Shown here one piece after another: positions 54,083-63,524 of a DNA stretch of 64,000 nt; within the stretch, counting starts at the first letter, position 1; every line of letters starts with the position of its first letter. Position numbers and translations under genes: made by a program. The DNA is from Asparagopsis taxiformis (Eukaryota; Rhodophyta; Florideophyceae; Bonnemaisoniales; Bonnemaisoniaceae). The stretch spans positions 1 to 64,000 of the forward strand of contig JALQPE010000192.1 in assembly GCA_030407315.1 (NCBI GenBank), in the 5' to 3' direction. The notes under the pieces were generated by a model that was not told the origin of the DNA, did not search any database, and was given only the letters and a program-made list of their open reading frames with translations.

Positions 54083-56368
54083 ATGGCGGATACGCATTTC
54101 AGCAGTTTGTTTTCAACGGTTTGCGGCGATCAAGTGAGCGCGTCAGCGGAGTCGCGCGGACTCAAGCGCGGCGTCGATGTCGACTTTTTTGCGGACGTGG
54201 ACGGTGCGGCTGTGCATATTGGGACGGCTTCGGTGAGCACTGCTGGTGGCGATGTTGGCCTTCCGCGCACGCTGCACAACCACAAGCTGCCGGAAACCGA
54301 CGAGGCGGACTATATCGTCGTGCGCAACATTGCGACTAAGGACAAGTTCAAGGACCTCCCGTTCCCGTACATGTTTGATGGCGCCGAGGGACCGCCGGAG
54401 ACGATGGGTGGAGCATACGCCGCGGCGTTTTACCCTTGGGATACTCTGATGATGCGCCCCGCTGCGGAGGATGGCCCTAGCGACATTCGTACCCCTGCTG
54501 CAGCGTCAAACTTCAACGCAGCAACGAACCAGGCCAGCTCGGGACGGATGCCCAGTACCGGTCCAGCAGGCGAAATCACTGGTTCGGGGGGTACGAAGCA
54601 TCCAGCACGCTCCGTCCCGGTTTCGGGAGGCACGAAGCGCCCTGCTCGCTCTGCCAGAGCCTCCAGTGGAGGCACGAAGCACCCTGCTCGCTCCAACGTC
54701 ACCGAAGCTACTACGCAGGACGTAACCGAGGTGGACGACGAACCGGAGGTGGCGGAAAGCATTCGTGAGCAGCAGGGGACGCAAATTATGGTGCCCAAGT
54801 TTGTGACGTCGGATTACGTCGGAGAAGGAGCGACTGTGTTGGTGAGGCAGCTAGTGGAACCGGCCGTGACCCTTCGGGATGTGAAAGAAGACCACGTGGA
54901 GGACCTGCGCAAAAATATGTTGGCGGTGGGGTATGTGAGCTCTTCGCGTATCACTGTGACGGTGCTGAGGTCGCAGAACACGCATCTGTCCGCCGACACG
55001 CGTCTGTTCCAGAATGGCAAATTCCATGCCAATGCGAACGTGACCGTGATCGACGGACTGCATCGTCTGAATGCTAGGCATAGCATTGCGGATGACTTCA
55101 CGCGCCTCACCCGTATGCACAGAACCAAGCTGCCACAGGACGCAAACCGCTTGCGCTGGGTTACTCAGCCTCTGGATGTGTACTACCTTCGCCGCAAGGA
55201 CGACAGTGATCTTCAGCCTCATGAGATCATCCACAAGAGTGCAGAGTCGAACCATACGACTGGGACGTAACTGACGGAGCGCTCCCTGGTTCGAATCTTG
55301 TCGTCCATCCAGCAGTTCATCCGTACGATTGCTGTTGCAAACAACGTGGAAAACGCTGGCGACTTGCGTGAGTCTGATGTCATCCGAACATTGTTCGAGG
55401 TGCAGTTCATGGGGATGATGAATTCGACGAACACGGCTCGGCGGTGGACGCGTTTGGCTATAGCAACGCTGAAGCATCCTGTTCTCGACGTGTTGCGTGA
55501 GCTGAACAATTCCGAGCGCCGCAACGAGATTGGGATAACGCACCTGGACCACAAGATAGTGCGCGAGTTGCTGGAAGAAAACTTTGTCTTCGTCTTGCGT
55601 GGTCTTTCGGAGTACTTGAACCCTGCTCATGGCGGACGTCCGGATGGACGCTTTGACGTGAACGACTTTTATACATACGTCCGTCGCGTGACTGCAATAG
55701 CAAATTCTCTGTACGCTGCGTTTGGGCGCCCAAAGAGTATTATGCGCAAGTCATTTCTGAGCACAGAGATGGCAATTGGGTCGGTTAAGCAGCCGAAGGA
55801 GTTGCAATGGCATCTCACCAATGCCATTGCAATGTATAGAGGGGACGACCGGAGCAGTGAGGTTCGAATGAGACGGAGAACCACGCGTTTACAGGATTTG
55901 GAAACGAACTTGAAAGAGTTTTTCAATCCGACATTGAAGAAGAAGACTAAGGCTCGACGCAAACGCCGCCCTTCTGCTGCCAATGTGAGACTCACTCACA
56001 AGAAGCAGCGGAATGTCGAACATGAGCCTGCTTCGCATGGCATCCGCCGCCGTTCACAGCGACTTCGCTCGACGGGGAGCACACGCCTCGAGGAAGAAGA
56101 GCCGGTTGTGGTACAACAATCCGCCGGGGAAGAAGAGCAGGCCGTTGTTGATAAACCCACCGATCAACAACAAGCCACTGCTTCCGGTGATGAGGGTGAA
56201 GAAGACTCCGCCCGTTCCCCCGATTCTGCCGTTGAGATTGTCCCCCAAGATAACCAACGTGCTGGTGCGACTCCCTCCAACCAAGAATCTGTCCATACCG
56301 CTTCGGACGAGGAAGACAAAACGGTGCAGACGAGGGCCAAGTCGAAAGCAAGGGGGTCCGCGAAGTGA
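54083..56368 (+). CDS. Domain X + ParB-like protein, interrupted by one in-frame TAA
   Basis: The ATG at 54083 sits in a strong context (ACCATGG). Residues about 20-125 are domain X, ending PFPYMFDGAEGPPETMGG and AAAFYPWD, aligned with the C-terminus of the protein at 4177-7068. A linker with three short SGGTKHPAR-type repeats follows (about 170-215). The ParB-like domain runs about 240-390 with TVIDGLHRLNARH (at about 55042-55080). The frame then meets TAA at 55268-55270 and continues in the same frame to 56368 (ERSLVRILSSIQQFIRTIAV...), through helical sequence and a Lys/Arg-rich tail with an AT-hook-like flavour and acidic patches. Read through, it is about 760 aa. The stop is either a nonsense mutation, a readthrough site or a sequencing error. 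Expected role: DNA binding, working with the methyltransferase-SET protein. Confidence 0.68.
55268..55270 (+). other. In-frame TAA inside the X-ParB gene
   Basis: ACG TAA CTG ACG. Both sides are coding in the same frame; the homologous segment of the protein at 4177-7068 continues here without a break. Confidence 0.8.
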
Positions 56369-58014
56369 CAATTACATTCACTGTTCCGGAAGGAGTGGAA
56401 GTCGATGAAGACGGTTACATCGTTCGTGACTCTCCTTCTGAAGACGACCTCCTCTTCGACGACCGTATGCCGTCTCTTCCTGACGATTTCGAAGACCGAG
56501 CCGAAGGGCATCATCTGGCGCAGCGTCCCGCGGATGTCATCGCATCGGTGAGGGTTGGCTGTCTGCCCCCGATTGAGCTCAGGTTGTTATTGGAGAGTGT
56601 GGAAATCGATGAGGAGGGCAGAGAGGTGAGGTATTTGAAGCAAGTGGCGATGGACCCTGTGTTTGAGGGGCTGCATATTCCGGAACAACATCGGGCTCGT
56701 CATCTTGTTTTCGAGATCGACACCATCTATCCGATGTTTTTCGCAGCGTGGAAGATGGCTGCCAAGGCGATGTGTGAGCCTACATCGACGTTTCTACCCT
56801 CGAGGCTGGACTTTGCCCAGGTTGCGCGAATGTCTACAAGCTGGAAGGATTCGTATGAGGCCGGCACTGGTATGGCGTACTTCCACAATTGCCGAACGGA
56901 AATCAACGAGCGAGGGTATACGGTGATGCACAATTTCGCGGATGTAAGCTACCTCGATGCGTCGGACAAGTTCCCCTTTGACTTGGGTCTCATGGAAGAA
57001 ATTCCTAACCAGGAATTGTTTCGGTACTTCTTGGGAACATGGGAGGGGGAGCAGGTGCACAAGGACCCTGGGAACCGGCAGCTGTGGAGTCCCATTGTCA
57101 ATACAGGGGACGATGAAACAGATGAGAAGAACCGGAATGAGGGGAGGGCTCGCTTCACGTCTACACGCCAGTGCCTGGTTGACTATGCAGAGAACGACGA
57201 GACGCATATCGACCGGTTCAAGTTTGTGACGCGGCGAGCCCTACTGGATGTGTGGTTGGGAATCCTTGTCCGGCTGATAGGGCTGGAGGAGTGCGGTTTA
57301 CCGGGAGAAAAACTTGTCATGCCGGCATCTGGGGGACGGTTTTTGATAACGGGAAAGGGGTGTCCTCGGCAGGTCCCACACAATGATTTCCCTGTTCCTC
57401 CTCGCGACCGCAAAGATCAACTTCCGGGTTACTTTGTTATTGCCAACGGAGATGACCCATTCCCTATCTGGGTGTGTCCAGGGTCCCACAAGTACGTCTT
57501 TTCCAAAGCGCTGGAATTAGATATGTACGCCAAGACGATGAAGCTGAAGAAGGTAATCGTTCCGCCACGTTCAGTCTTCATCCGTCACGGCCATGTACAA
57601 CATGCCGGGTCAGGGCATGTCGACAGAGTTGTGTCACACACGACAACGAGGTATCACACTTATTTCAGGAATGCGTCGTATCCGATTCCCGACAATGTTT
57701 CGTTTGGTTTCATCAGGCGGTTGGGATTCGAAGAAGAAGTAATCGCCAATGCTCCGCGCCGGTCTGCAAGGCAAAGTCAACCGGCACCTGTCAATGTTCG
57801 CCACAAGACAGTTGTTCCCATCCCGGTCAAGAAAGATCGTGGGCCGAAGACAGGGCAGCTCGGAATGATGCGGATGAAGACGACAGAACCTCGCAAGGAT
57901 ATAATGCACACACGGAGTGGGGCCCCGATAGTGCCTCTTCTGCCGGGAGAACCTGGATATCTAGTTCACTATCATAGTGAGGACGAAGAGGAAGAACAGT
58001 TTTCCGACGGCTAG
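56254..58014 (+). CDS. 2-oxoglutarate/Fe(II) dioxygenase (PhyH/JBP-like fold)
   Basis: The frame is open from 56254 and lies -1 relative to the X-ParB frame, which it overlaps for about 115 nt. There is no ATG until 56467 although the sequence before it (FTVPEGVEVDEDGYIVRDS) looks coding. Production may therefore need a frameshift, splicing or a non-AUG start. The catalytic core lies in the C-terminal half: HND (His codon 57379, Asp 57385), a double-psi strand with PIWVCPGSHKYVF, VFIRHGHVQHAG with the distal metal His at 57601, and an Arg after it (TTTRYHTYF) that should bind 2-oxoglutarate. The family includes phytanoyl-CoA hydroxylases and the base-J/TET-type nucleic-acid oxygenases. Context beside a DNA methyltransferase and a KDZ-like transposase, a setting in which TET/JBP genes are known in fungi, suggests a nucleic-acid substrate, but the sequence does not prove it. 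Confidence 0.7.
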   Translation, partial: PTCWCDSLQPRICPYRFGRGRQNGADEGQVESKGVREVTITFTVPEGVEVDEDGYIVRDSPSEDDLLFDDRMPSLPDDFEDRAEGHHLAQRPADVIASVRVGCLPPIELRLLLESVEIDEEGREVRYLKQVAMDPVFEGLHIPEQHRARHLVFEIDTIYPMFFAAWKMAAKAMCEPTSTFLPSRLDFAQVARMSTSWKDSYEAGTGMAYFHNCRTEINERGYTVMHNFADVSYLDASDKFPFDLGLMEEIPNQELFRYFLGTWEGEQVHKDPGNRQLWSPIVNTGDDETDEKNRNEGRARFTSTRQCLVDYAENDETHIDRFKFVTRRALLDVWLGILVRLIGLEECGLPGEKLVMPASGGRFLITGKGCPRQVPHNDFPVPPRDRKDQLPGYFVIANGDDPFPIWVCPGSHKYVFSKALELDMYAKTMKLKKVIVPPRSVFIRHGHVQHAGSGHVDRVVSHTTTRYHTYFRNASYPIPDNVSFGFIRRLGFEEEVIANAPRRSARQSQPAPVNVRHKTVVPIPVKKDRGPKTGQLGMMRMKTTEPRKDIMHTRSGAPIVPLLPGEPGYLVHYHSEDEEEEQFSDG

Positions 58015-58293
58015 ATATCTTAACAACAACTACTTCAGCAAACAATTATCGAGAATATAATCATCTCCTTTATCACTTTCAATCTATGAACCTACTATAA
58101 TGCACTTCCGTTCCATGCTTTCAAACTAGATTGTCCATTCCCTAGTGGGTTGGAGCATGATTTCCAGGACGATTCCCTCACATCTCTAGACTCGATGGTC
58201 TATGCTAGAAATAGCAGAACAATTGGGTTTATACGTGCTTCATCGCCAACTTGGTTCTGGTAATGGGTGGACGTGCACGATACACGATCAACC

Positions 58294-58490
58294 TGAAATG
58301 GACGTCCGGTGGATGTCCAGCTCGATTGCACTGCTGGCCAGCCCAGAAATTCTAAAATTTCGGGCAGAAAAAAATTGTAAAAAACCTTGATTTGGGCGGG
58401 TCGATTGTGCCGTACGGCACACCCCCATCTCAAAAACATGTTCACATGTGCATGTTTTTGAGAATAGCCCAAATTTTAATTCAAATCAGG
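58294..58490 (+). repeat. 200-bp palindromic repeat R5
   Basis: Full-length copy, very close to R4; followed by an S-type spacer. Confidence 0.93.
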
Positions 58491-58491
58491 G

Positions 58492-58795
58492 TGTCTAATT
58501 TGGCCACAACGGCCCCAGGCACCGGAGCCGCCGCCCCGAGCGGGGTCATCACTGGCTTCTGTAAGCACTAACTGTAAGGCTAAATGGCGCCTAACGATGG
58601 GTCGATTCCAGGCTTCAAGCCTAAGTTATGCTAGGGTGACATCGTTTCCCCTGTTCCATCATGGTCCTGCCTTACTCCTCCACGACAAACACTACTCACC
58701 CATCACGTTACTCGTATTCCGTGCACTTTGTATGAGTAGTGAACCCGCCTGCTTAGTTGCTGCAATGCGTGGATGTAGGCAGCACACGACCAACC
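58492..58795 (+). repeat. Spacer repeat S2 plus unique sequence
   Basis: The first about 130 bp copy S1. The remainder up to R6 is unique and noncoding. Confidence 0.75.
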
Positions 58796-58992
58796 TGAAA
58801 TGGACGTCCGGTGGATGTCCAGCTCGATTGCACTGCTGGCCAGCCCAGAAATTCTAAAATTTCAGGCAGCAAAAATATTGTAAAAAACCTTGATTTGGGC
58901 GGCCGATTGTGCCGTACGGCACACCCCCATCTCAAAAACATGTTCACATGTGCATGTTTTTGAGAATAGCCCAAATTCTAATTCAAATCAGG
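58796..58992 (+). repeat. 200-bp palindromic repeat R6
   Basis: Full-length copy sharing the GGCGGCCGATTGTG variant with R3. Confidence 0.93.
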
Positions 58993-58994
58993 GT

Positions 58995-59245
58995 GTCTAA
59001 TTTGGCCACAACGGCCCCAGGAACCGGCCGCCGCCCCGATCGGGGGCTATCACTGGCGTCTGTAAGCACCAACTGTAAGCCGGAGCCGGTTGCCGCCCCG
59101 ATCGGGGGCTATCACTGGCTTCTATAAGCACCAACCGTAAGGCTAAATCGCGTCTCGCGAAGGATCGTTTTCAGGCTCAACACGTCAGGGACAGGTCTTG
59201 GTCCTTGTTCCATCATGGTCCCGCCCCGCTCTCTCACGACCAACC
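58995..59245 (+). repeat. Spacer repeat S3 with an internal duplication
   Basis: Copies of GCCGCCCCGATCGGGGGCTA occur twice (from about 59028 and 59089), each followed by TCACTGGC.TCT.TAAGCACC. Confidence 0.8.
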
Positions 59246-59313
59246 TGAAATGGACGTCCGGTGGATGTCCAGCTCGATTGCATTGCTGGCCAGCCCAGAA
59301 ATTCTAAAATTTC
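59246..59313 (+). repeat. Truncated 200-bp palindromic repeat R7
   Basis: Only the first about 68 bp remain, up to TTCTAAAATTTC; both strong palindromes are lost. Confidence 0.88.
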
Positions 59314-60659
59314 CGAAAAATCAATTTGGTGGCCCAGCATCTCCTGTGCCGAAAATTCCAGCAGTCACTTCTGATATACTATATCGTAGTAGTAGTAGTC
59401 TAGACGTGTTTCGCACTTGTACGCATCAGGGAAGGCTGCACGGAAGGTCGAGACTACGCTACTTGTGTACCGCGTCGTCTGAAATAGCGAGTAGTGTTTG
59501 TTGTATAGTTGTGGAGTATGCGTCTCGTGGTTTGTAAAGCTTGCAGAACGGGATAGGGATGTGGGTGGCCCTATTTTATGAATACATGAGTACCAATATT
59601 CAGGGTTGACAAAGCGGAAAGTCATAGGCTCATACATGTTTGAGATTGCATAGTGGAGAAAATATTTACATCGAAATTTACATAGAGCTGATGGAGGTTT
59701 CAAGGATGAGGTATGAGAGGAAGAAAATTCTTCTGTGGTATGAGGATGTGTTCCGTAGGGGGTGGATGGGATCTTGGGATGGGATGGTACAGGGGGAAGT
59801 GGAAAGGTACGGAGTGCGGGTTTAGAATGGAGTGTGATTCGGAGAGGAGTGCCGACAAGCATATTATGGGGATTGGGGAGACGCTGCGGGGTGTTGGGGT
59901 AGTGAGGGCGGAGGAGGTGTTTAGGTGGGACCGTAGGAGGGTGCGGTTGAACGCCCCGAGAGGAGGGGTTTTTAGGAAAGTGAGGAGAAAGAGGCGGGAA
60001 GGTCTGCTCTGGCTGTGGTGAGTGGGGATGTGATGGAGAAGAAGGGGGTTATTGTATTTGGGGAGGGAGGGGAGTGGGAGGAAGGGTGCGAAGTGGGGGG
60101 TTGATATGTGTTTCAGAGCGGGGAGGTTTCTGGGGAGACGGCGGGGGAGCGGGAGCGTGGGCCAGTTGTGGTGGTGTATACGGTATCGAAGATGCGGATG
60201 GCGTGGGGGCATGGAGCAGCTGAGGGAGGGAGGGGTGGAGCAGGTCGGGTACGGGATGGGGACTGAGAGGTTTTGGAAGAGTAAGCTGCAGGGGATGTTT
60301 GTGGAGAGGGCGAAGGAGAGGGGTTGAAGGTAGAGGAGAGAGGGTATTGAAGAACAATACGTTGCAAAGGTGATGGGGGAGAGCATGGTCGAGGAGATAG
60401 GGGGGGTTTTTGCCCTATTCTGAGGTAGTATGAGGACTGGTTATACGAAATCTGTACGGTAGAGCAGAAAAGTAGGTATGGAATGGAGGTGTGCACCGTG
60501 GAAGCGGGGATAGGTAGCTAAAAATGCGTGCTAGAGTGGTATTGGGGGTGTTTGAGGTACAGTACGGGGGAGGTGAGCACCAACTGGAAGGGGGTGTGAG
60601 CGAGAGGATGAAAAAATTAAAGACGAAATTGGAGTCGACCGACAAGGAAAAATAGAGTG
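59314..60659. other. G-rich noncoding right arm of the transposon
   Basis: From about 59700 to 60400 the plus strand is strongly G-rich (GGGGAGGGAGGGG-like runs), opposite to the C/A bias of the left arm, so the two arms have mirrored strand bias. The long minus-strand frames here encode low-complexity Pro/Ser/His sequence and are composition artefacts. Confidence 0.45.
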
Positions 60660-60968
60660 GTCGCCGTGATTGATGCGGACATCCATGTCGAGCACGGCGG
60701 CAGAAATTTCTGGGCTCGAAATTTTTGAATTTCTGAACCGGCGCCCGTCCTAGGTGGACATAGACATGGCGGAAGTCCATCCCGAGGGGGACATCCGTGG
60801 TACTAGAAACAATGAATGTCGCCCTAGTAATACTAGACGTACTAGACCACATGGACGTCCGGTTCTAGGCGGACATCCAAAAATACTGGAGAACATGGAC
60901 GTCCGCCTAGTAATACTAGGTGTACTAGAGGTTGTGGACGTCCGCGTCCATTTCCGAGAACACAGACG
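60660..60968 (-). repeat. Right terminal/subterminal inverted repeat of the large transposon
   Basis: The outer 50 bp is inverted relative to 40200-40250. Further inside, GGACGTCC or GGACATCC, CCTAGTAATACTAG and TACTAG words recur several times, matching the left end. Confidence 0.75.
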
Positions 60969-63524
60969 TCAGCGACTGGGAGCCGCGCCAACGTTGGCGT
61001 GCCTCTTCGGTCTGTACCTGTTCCTTCTTCTGTTTCTCTCCCTTCAGCCGCGCAACACGTACCCGTAGTCACTCCGCGCGCGCGTTATGAAGACCCTTCT
61101 GCATTCCGTTTCCTACCGCGCGCGATGCCCACTTGGTCTGAATTGAGCCGCGTTCAGTATTTTCCGCGGCGTTTCCAATGGACGCGTATTGCCGACTTCA
61201 ACCGCTACGCGGTGTTGCCTGGCCACAAGAACGCGCAGGCCGTATGGGATGTGCGACGCGAGACGGCGTGGTGCGACTTGGCCGTCCCTTCGAATCTTCC
61301 TTGCGATGCCTACTTCTTGGAGGACGCGGCGGACGAGCGGTTGGTGAGTCATTTGGCGCGTCTTCGCACAATGCGTCGCGAAGAATTTGTGCATCGCGAT
61401 CCCTGGGCGGCGGCGCCTAGCGCCGGTTTCTTGTTGGACGGCGGTGTCCCCTGGAATGACGTTGAACAGGAGGGAGAAGTTAGTGAGACTTGGTTTTTCG
61501 ACGCGGGGATGCGCTCCAAGGCGCGTCGCGAATTTCGCCTACGTCGCACGACCGGTTACTTCGTTACGCATCGCGACGTTTAATTTCGCGAGTTCCCGGA
61601 GGATCGCGTGAGCGCTTTCTTCCCGCGTTACGACCCGCGCGACTGGCCCGACGCGCCCGAGTCGCTGTCCGTCCCTTTACCGTGCATCTTCCATTATGCG
61701 CCATCTGTCCTTCTTGGCCTTGATGTTCCTGTCGAGACGCGTTCCTTCTTCTGGGCCGTTGCGCTTAGCGAATGGGTCGTAATGGTGGCCTGCGCCTGGC
61801 TTCATGTCGCGTTCGTCGAGCGTCGTATCGTTCGCTTGAGCGACCGGCTCATTGCCGGTATCGAGAGCGTCGGCGCCGCGGCGGTCATTCGTGGCGGTAC
61901 GTTTACGGTCGCGCACTTGGAAAGCCTTTTATCGGAGCACCGCGCGTGTCCGTGGGACGAAACGCCTGTCTTCGACGTGGCTCCGGGCGCGGACTTCAAC
62001 GAGGGTGGCCAGTGGCTGCCGTGGAGCGCGGAACGCGGCGTCGTAGACTGGGCGCATGGCGCGCTCGGAGTTCACCGACATACGGAGATCCCACACCTGC
62101 TGCTGAAGTCGCCGCGCAACCACTCATGTAGCGCGTTCACGCATTTAGAAGCAGGCGACGTCGTCACCGTAGATGCCGTCTTGTCTGAATTTTCCTCTAA
62201 CCAGTAGCATGTGATGCGCGCAACGAATTCGCGGGAGTATGCGCAGTACCTTGGGATGGCCGCGTTGTTGGCCGTTGAGCGCCGGCGTTTCCGCGACGGG
62301 CGCTACTCGTTGTTTTCCGAGGCACCACGGGCTCCTATCGACGTTACGCAGTTAGATGCGGCGCTGCGGGCGGAGTATGTGAAGGTGTACAACGAATTAC
62401 AAGAGCTGAAGAAAGCCACTCAGAGTCAAGGCGCCACAATCATGTCTGGCGAAGCGGGTGCGAGTGCAGCGGCGGTCAGCGGCGCGGCGTCGGGTCCGTC
62501 GGTGGTCGGCGAGAGGGCAGAGGCGCCTGCGGCAGTGGTTAGTGACGACACCGGTGTGGTAGCGGGTTCGCCGGCGGCAGAAAAGCTGCAAACTCAACTT
62601 TCTTCTGCCGAACAGGGTCGTGATGAAGCGTTGTCGCGCGTGACGTCGGTCGCGCAAGCCCGAGACGAAGCCTTGGGTCGTCTTGACGAAGCCAACCGAA
62701 CGCGCGACGAGGCAATCAAGGCGCGCGATGACGCGGCTGAGGCGCGCGACGAGGCCGTGTCGGTCCTGCGTGAGACGCGGAAAACGCTGGCGGAATCGGA
62801 GGGTCGCGAGGCCGCGTTAAGGCGCAAGGTCGACGACGACGCTGCGCGTATTGGGCGTATGCATGACGATATCGGGAAGATGCAGAGCCGCGCGGCGGCG
62901 TACAGGAAGGAGGCTGAGGATGATCGGGCGGCCCTAGCGAATCTTCAATCTCGCTGTGACGCGGCGATGTCGGCTCAGCAGACGGCGCAACGCGCGCTCG
63001 TCGAAGAGGCCAACTTGGAAGCGGAAAGGGGGCGGTCGTCAGCTCGTGTCGCCGCGGTGCGCGACGAATACCGCGAGCGAGAAAGGGAGACTGTGGGCAA
63101 GGTTCATGATACTATCGAACGTGCGCACAGGTTGGGCTCGGCGTTGAACGATGTCGGTGGCTTCATGCAGCGGTCCCCGACTGGATTCATTGGCGAGAAA
63201 GAGTCGGCCGGCGAAACGCAGTCCGTGAGCGAGTTGCGCGTAGAAGCGGTACGTGGTGCGGCGGGGAGCGTTGGCTCGGGACGCGGCGGAGCACGGCCCA
63301 TGAGGCGTTCGCGCGCGGCCGCAGCTTCGACGGGTCGCACAGGTATCCCTCCACTTCGGATTGGCGTACATGATGGGAGCGTCGTTCGGGTGTTGAATCC
63401 CGAGCGGCGACGCGGTCACCAGGCAGATACGGCTTCGAGCCGAGCTCGTACGCGCAATACGGCCGGTAGTTCGTCAAGCCGTCTCACGCGTCGAGACGGC
63501 GACACGCGCGCACCTCCGTCCTGA
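60969..63524 (+). pseudogene. C-terminal part of a gag-like coiled-coil protein with two in-frame stops
   Basis: A single reading frame continues from the right end of the transposon to 63524, broken only by TAA at 61581-61583 and TAG at 62205-62207. The first part is Trp/Arg-rich and globular (TWSELSRVQYFPRRFQWTRI, FLEDAADERLVSHLARL). The middle holds a hydrophobic block (VPVETRSFFWAVALSEWVVM). The last third has an Ala/Gly-rich segment, a long coiled coil of RDEA-type heptads (about 62600-63120) and an Arg/Ser-rich tail. Size, coiled coil and basic tail are reminiscent of a retrotransposon Gag, but no zinc knuckle or protease is visible, and a host gene cannot be excluded. The N-terminal piece is at 39928-40200. 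Codon use is extremely CpG-rich. Confidence 0.5.

Larger units (their letters stand above)
40200..60968. mobile_element. Candidate 20.8-kb KDZ/Plavaka-like transposon with DNA-modification cargo
   Basis: The outer ends are inverted copies. The left begins CGTCTGTGTTTTCGGAAG then GGACGCGGACGTCCA; the right, read inward on the minus strand, begins CGTCTGTGTTCTCGGAAA then the same GGACGCGGACGTCCA. Both are followed by CTCTAGTAC and repeated GGACGTCC, CTAGTAC and TACTAG motifs. The element splits a gag-like gene whose pieces lie at 39928-40200 and 60969-63524. It encodes a transposase, a coiled-coil protein, an adenine methyltransferase-SET, an X-ParB protein and a dioxygenase. I found no clear target duplication, so the exact ends may be off by a few bases. 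The interior also holds what may be a smaller nested element (47776-51916). Confidence 0.65.

Noticed and set aside
55267..55315. A small intron removing the in-frame TAA of the X-ParB gene
   Set aside because: The possible GT/AG pairs give 46 or 49 nt, which would shift the frame, and they are shorter than every other intron here.
59700..60386. Pro/Ser/His-rich minus-strand frame
   Set aside because: Pure composition artefact of a G-rich plus strand; no conserved motif, overlaps equally open frames.
61581..62207. Stop-codon reassignment as explanation for in-frame TAA and TAG
   Set aside because: TAA, TAG and TGA all end intact genes in this window, so the standard code fits and the stops are damage or readthrough.
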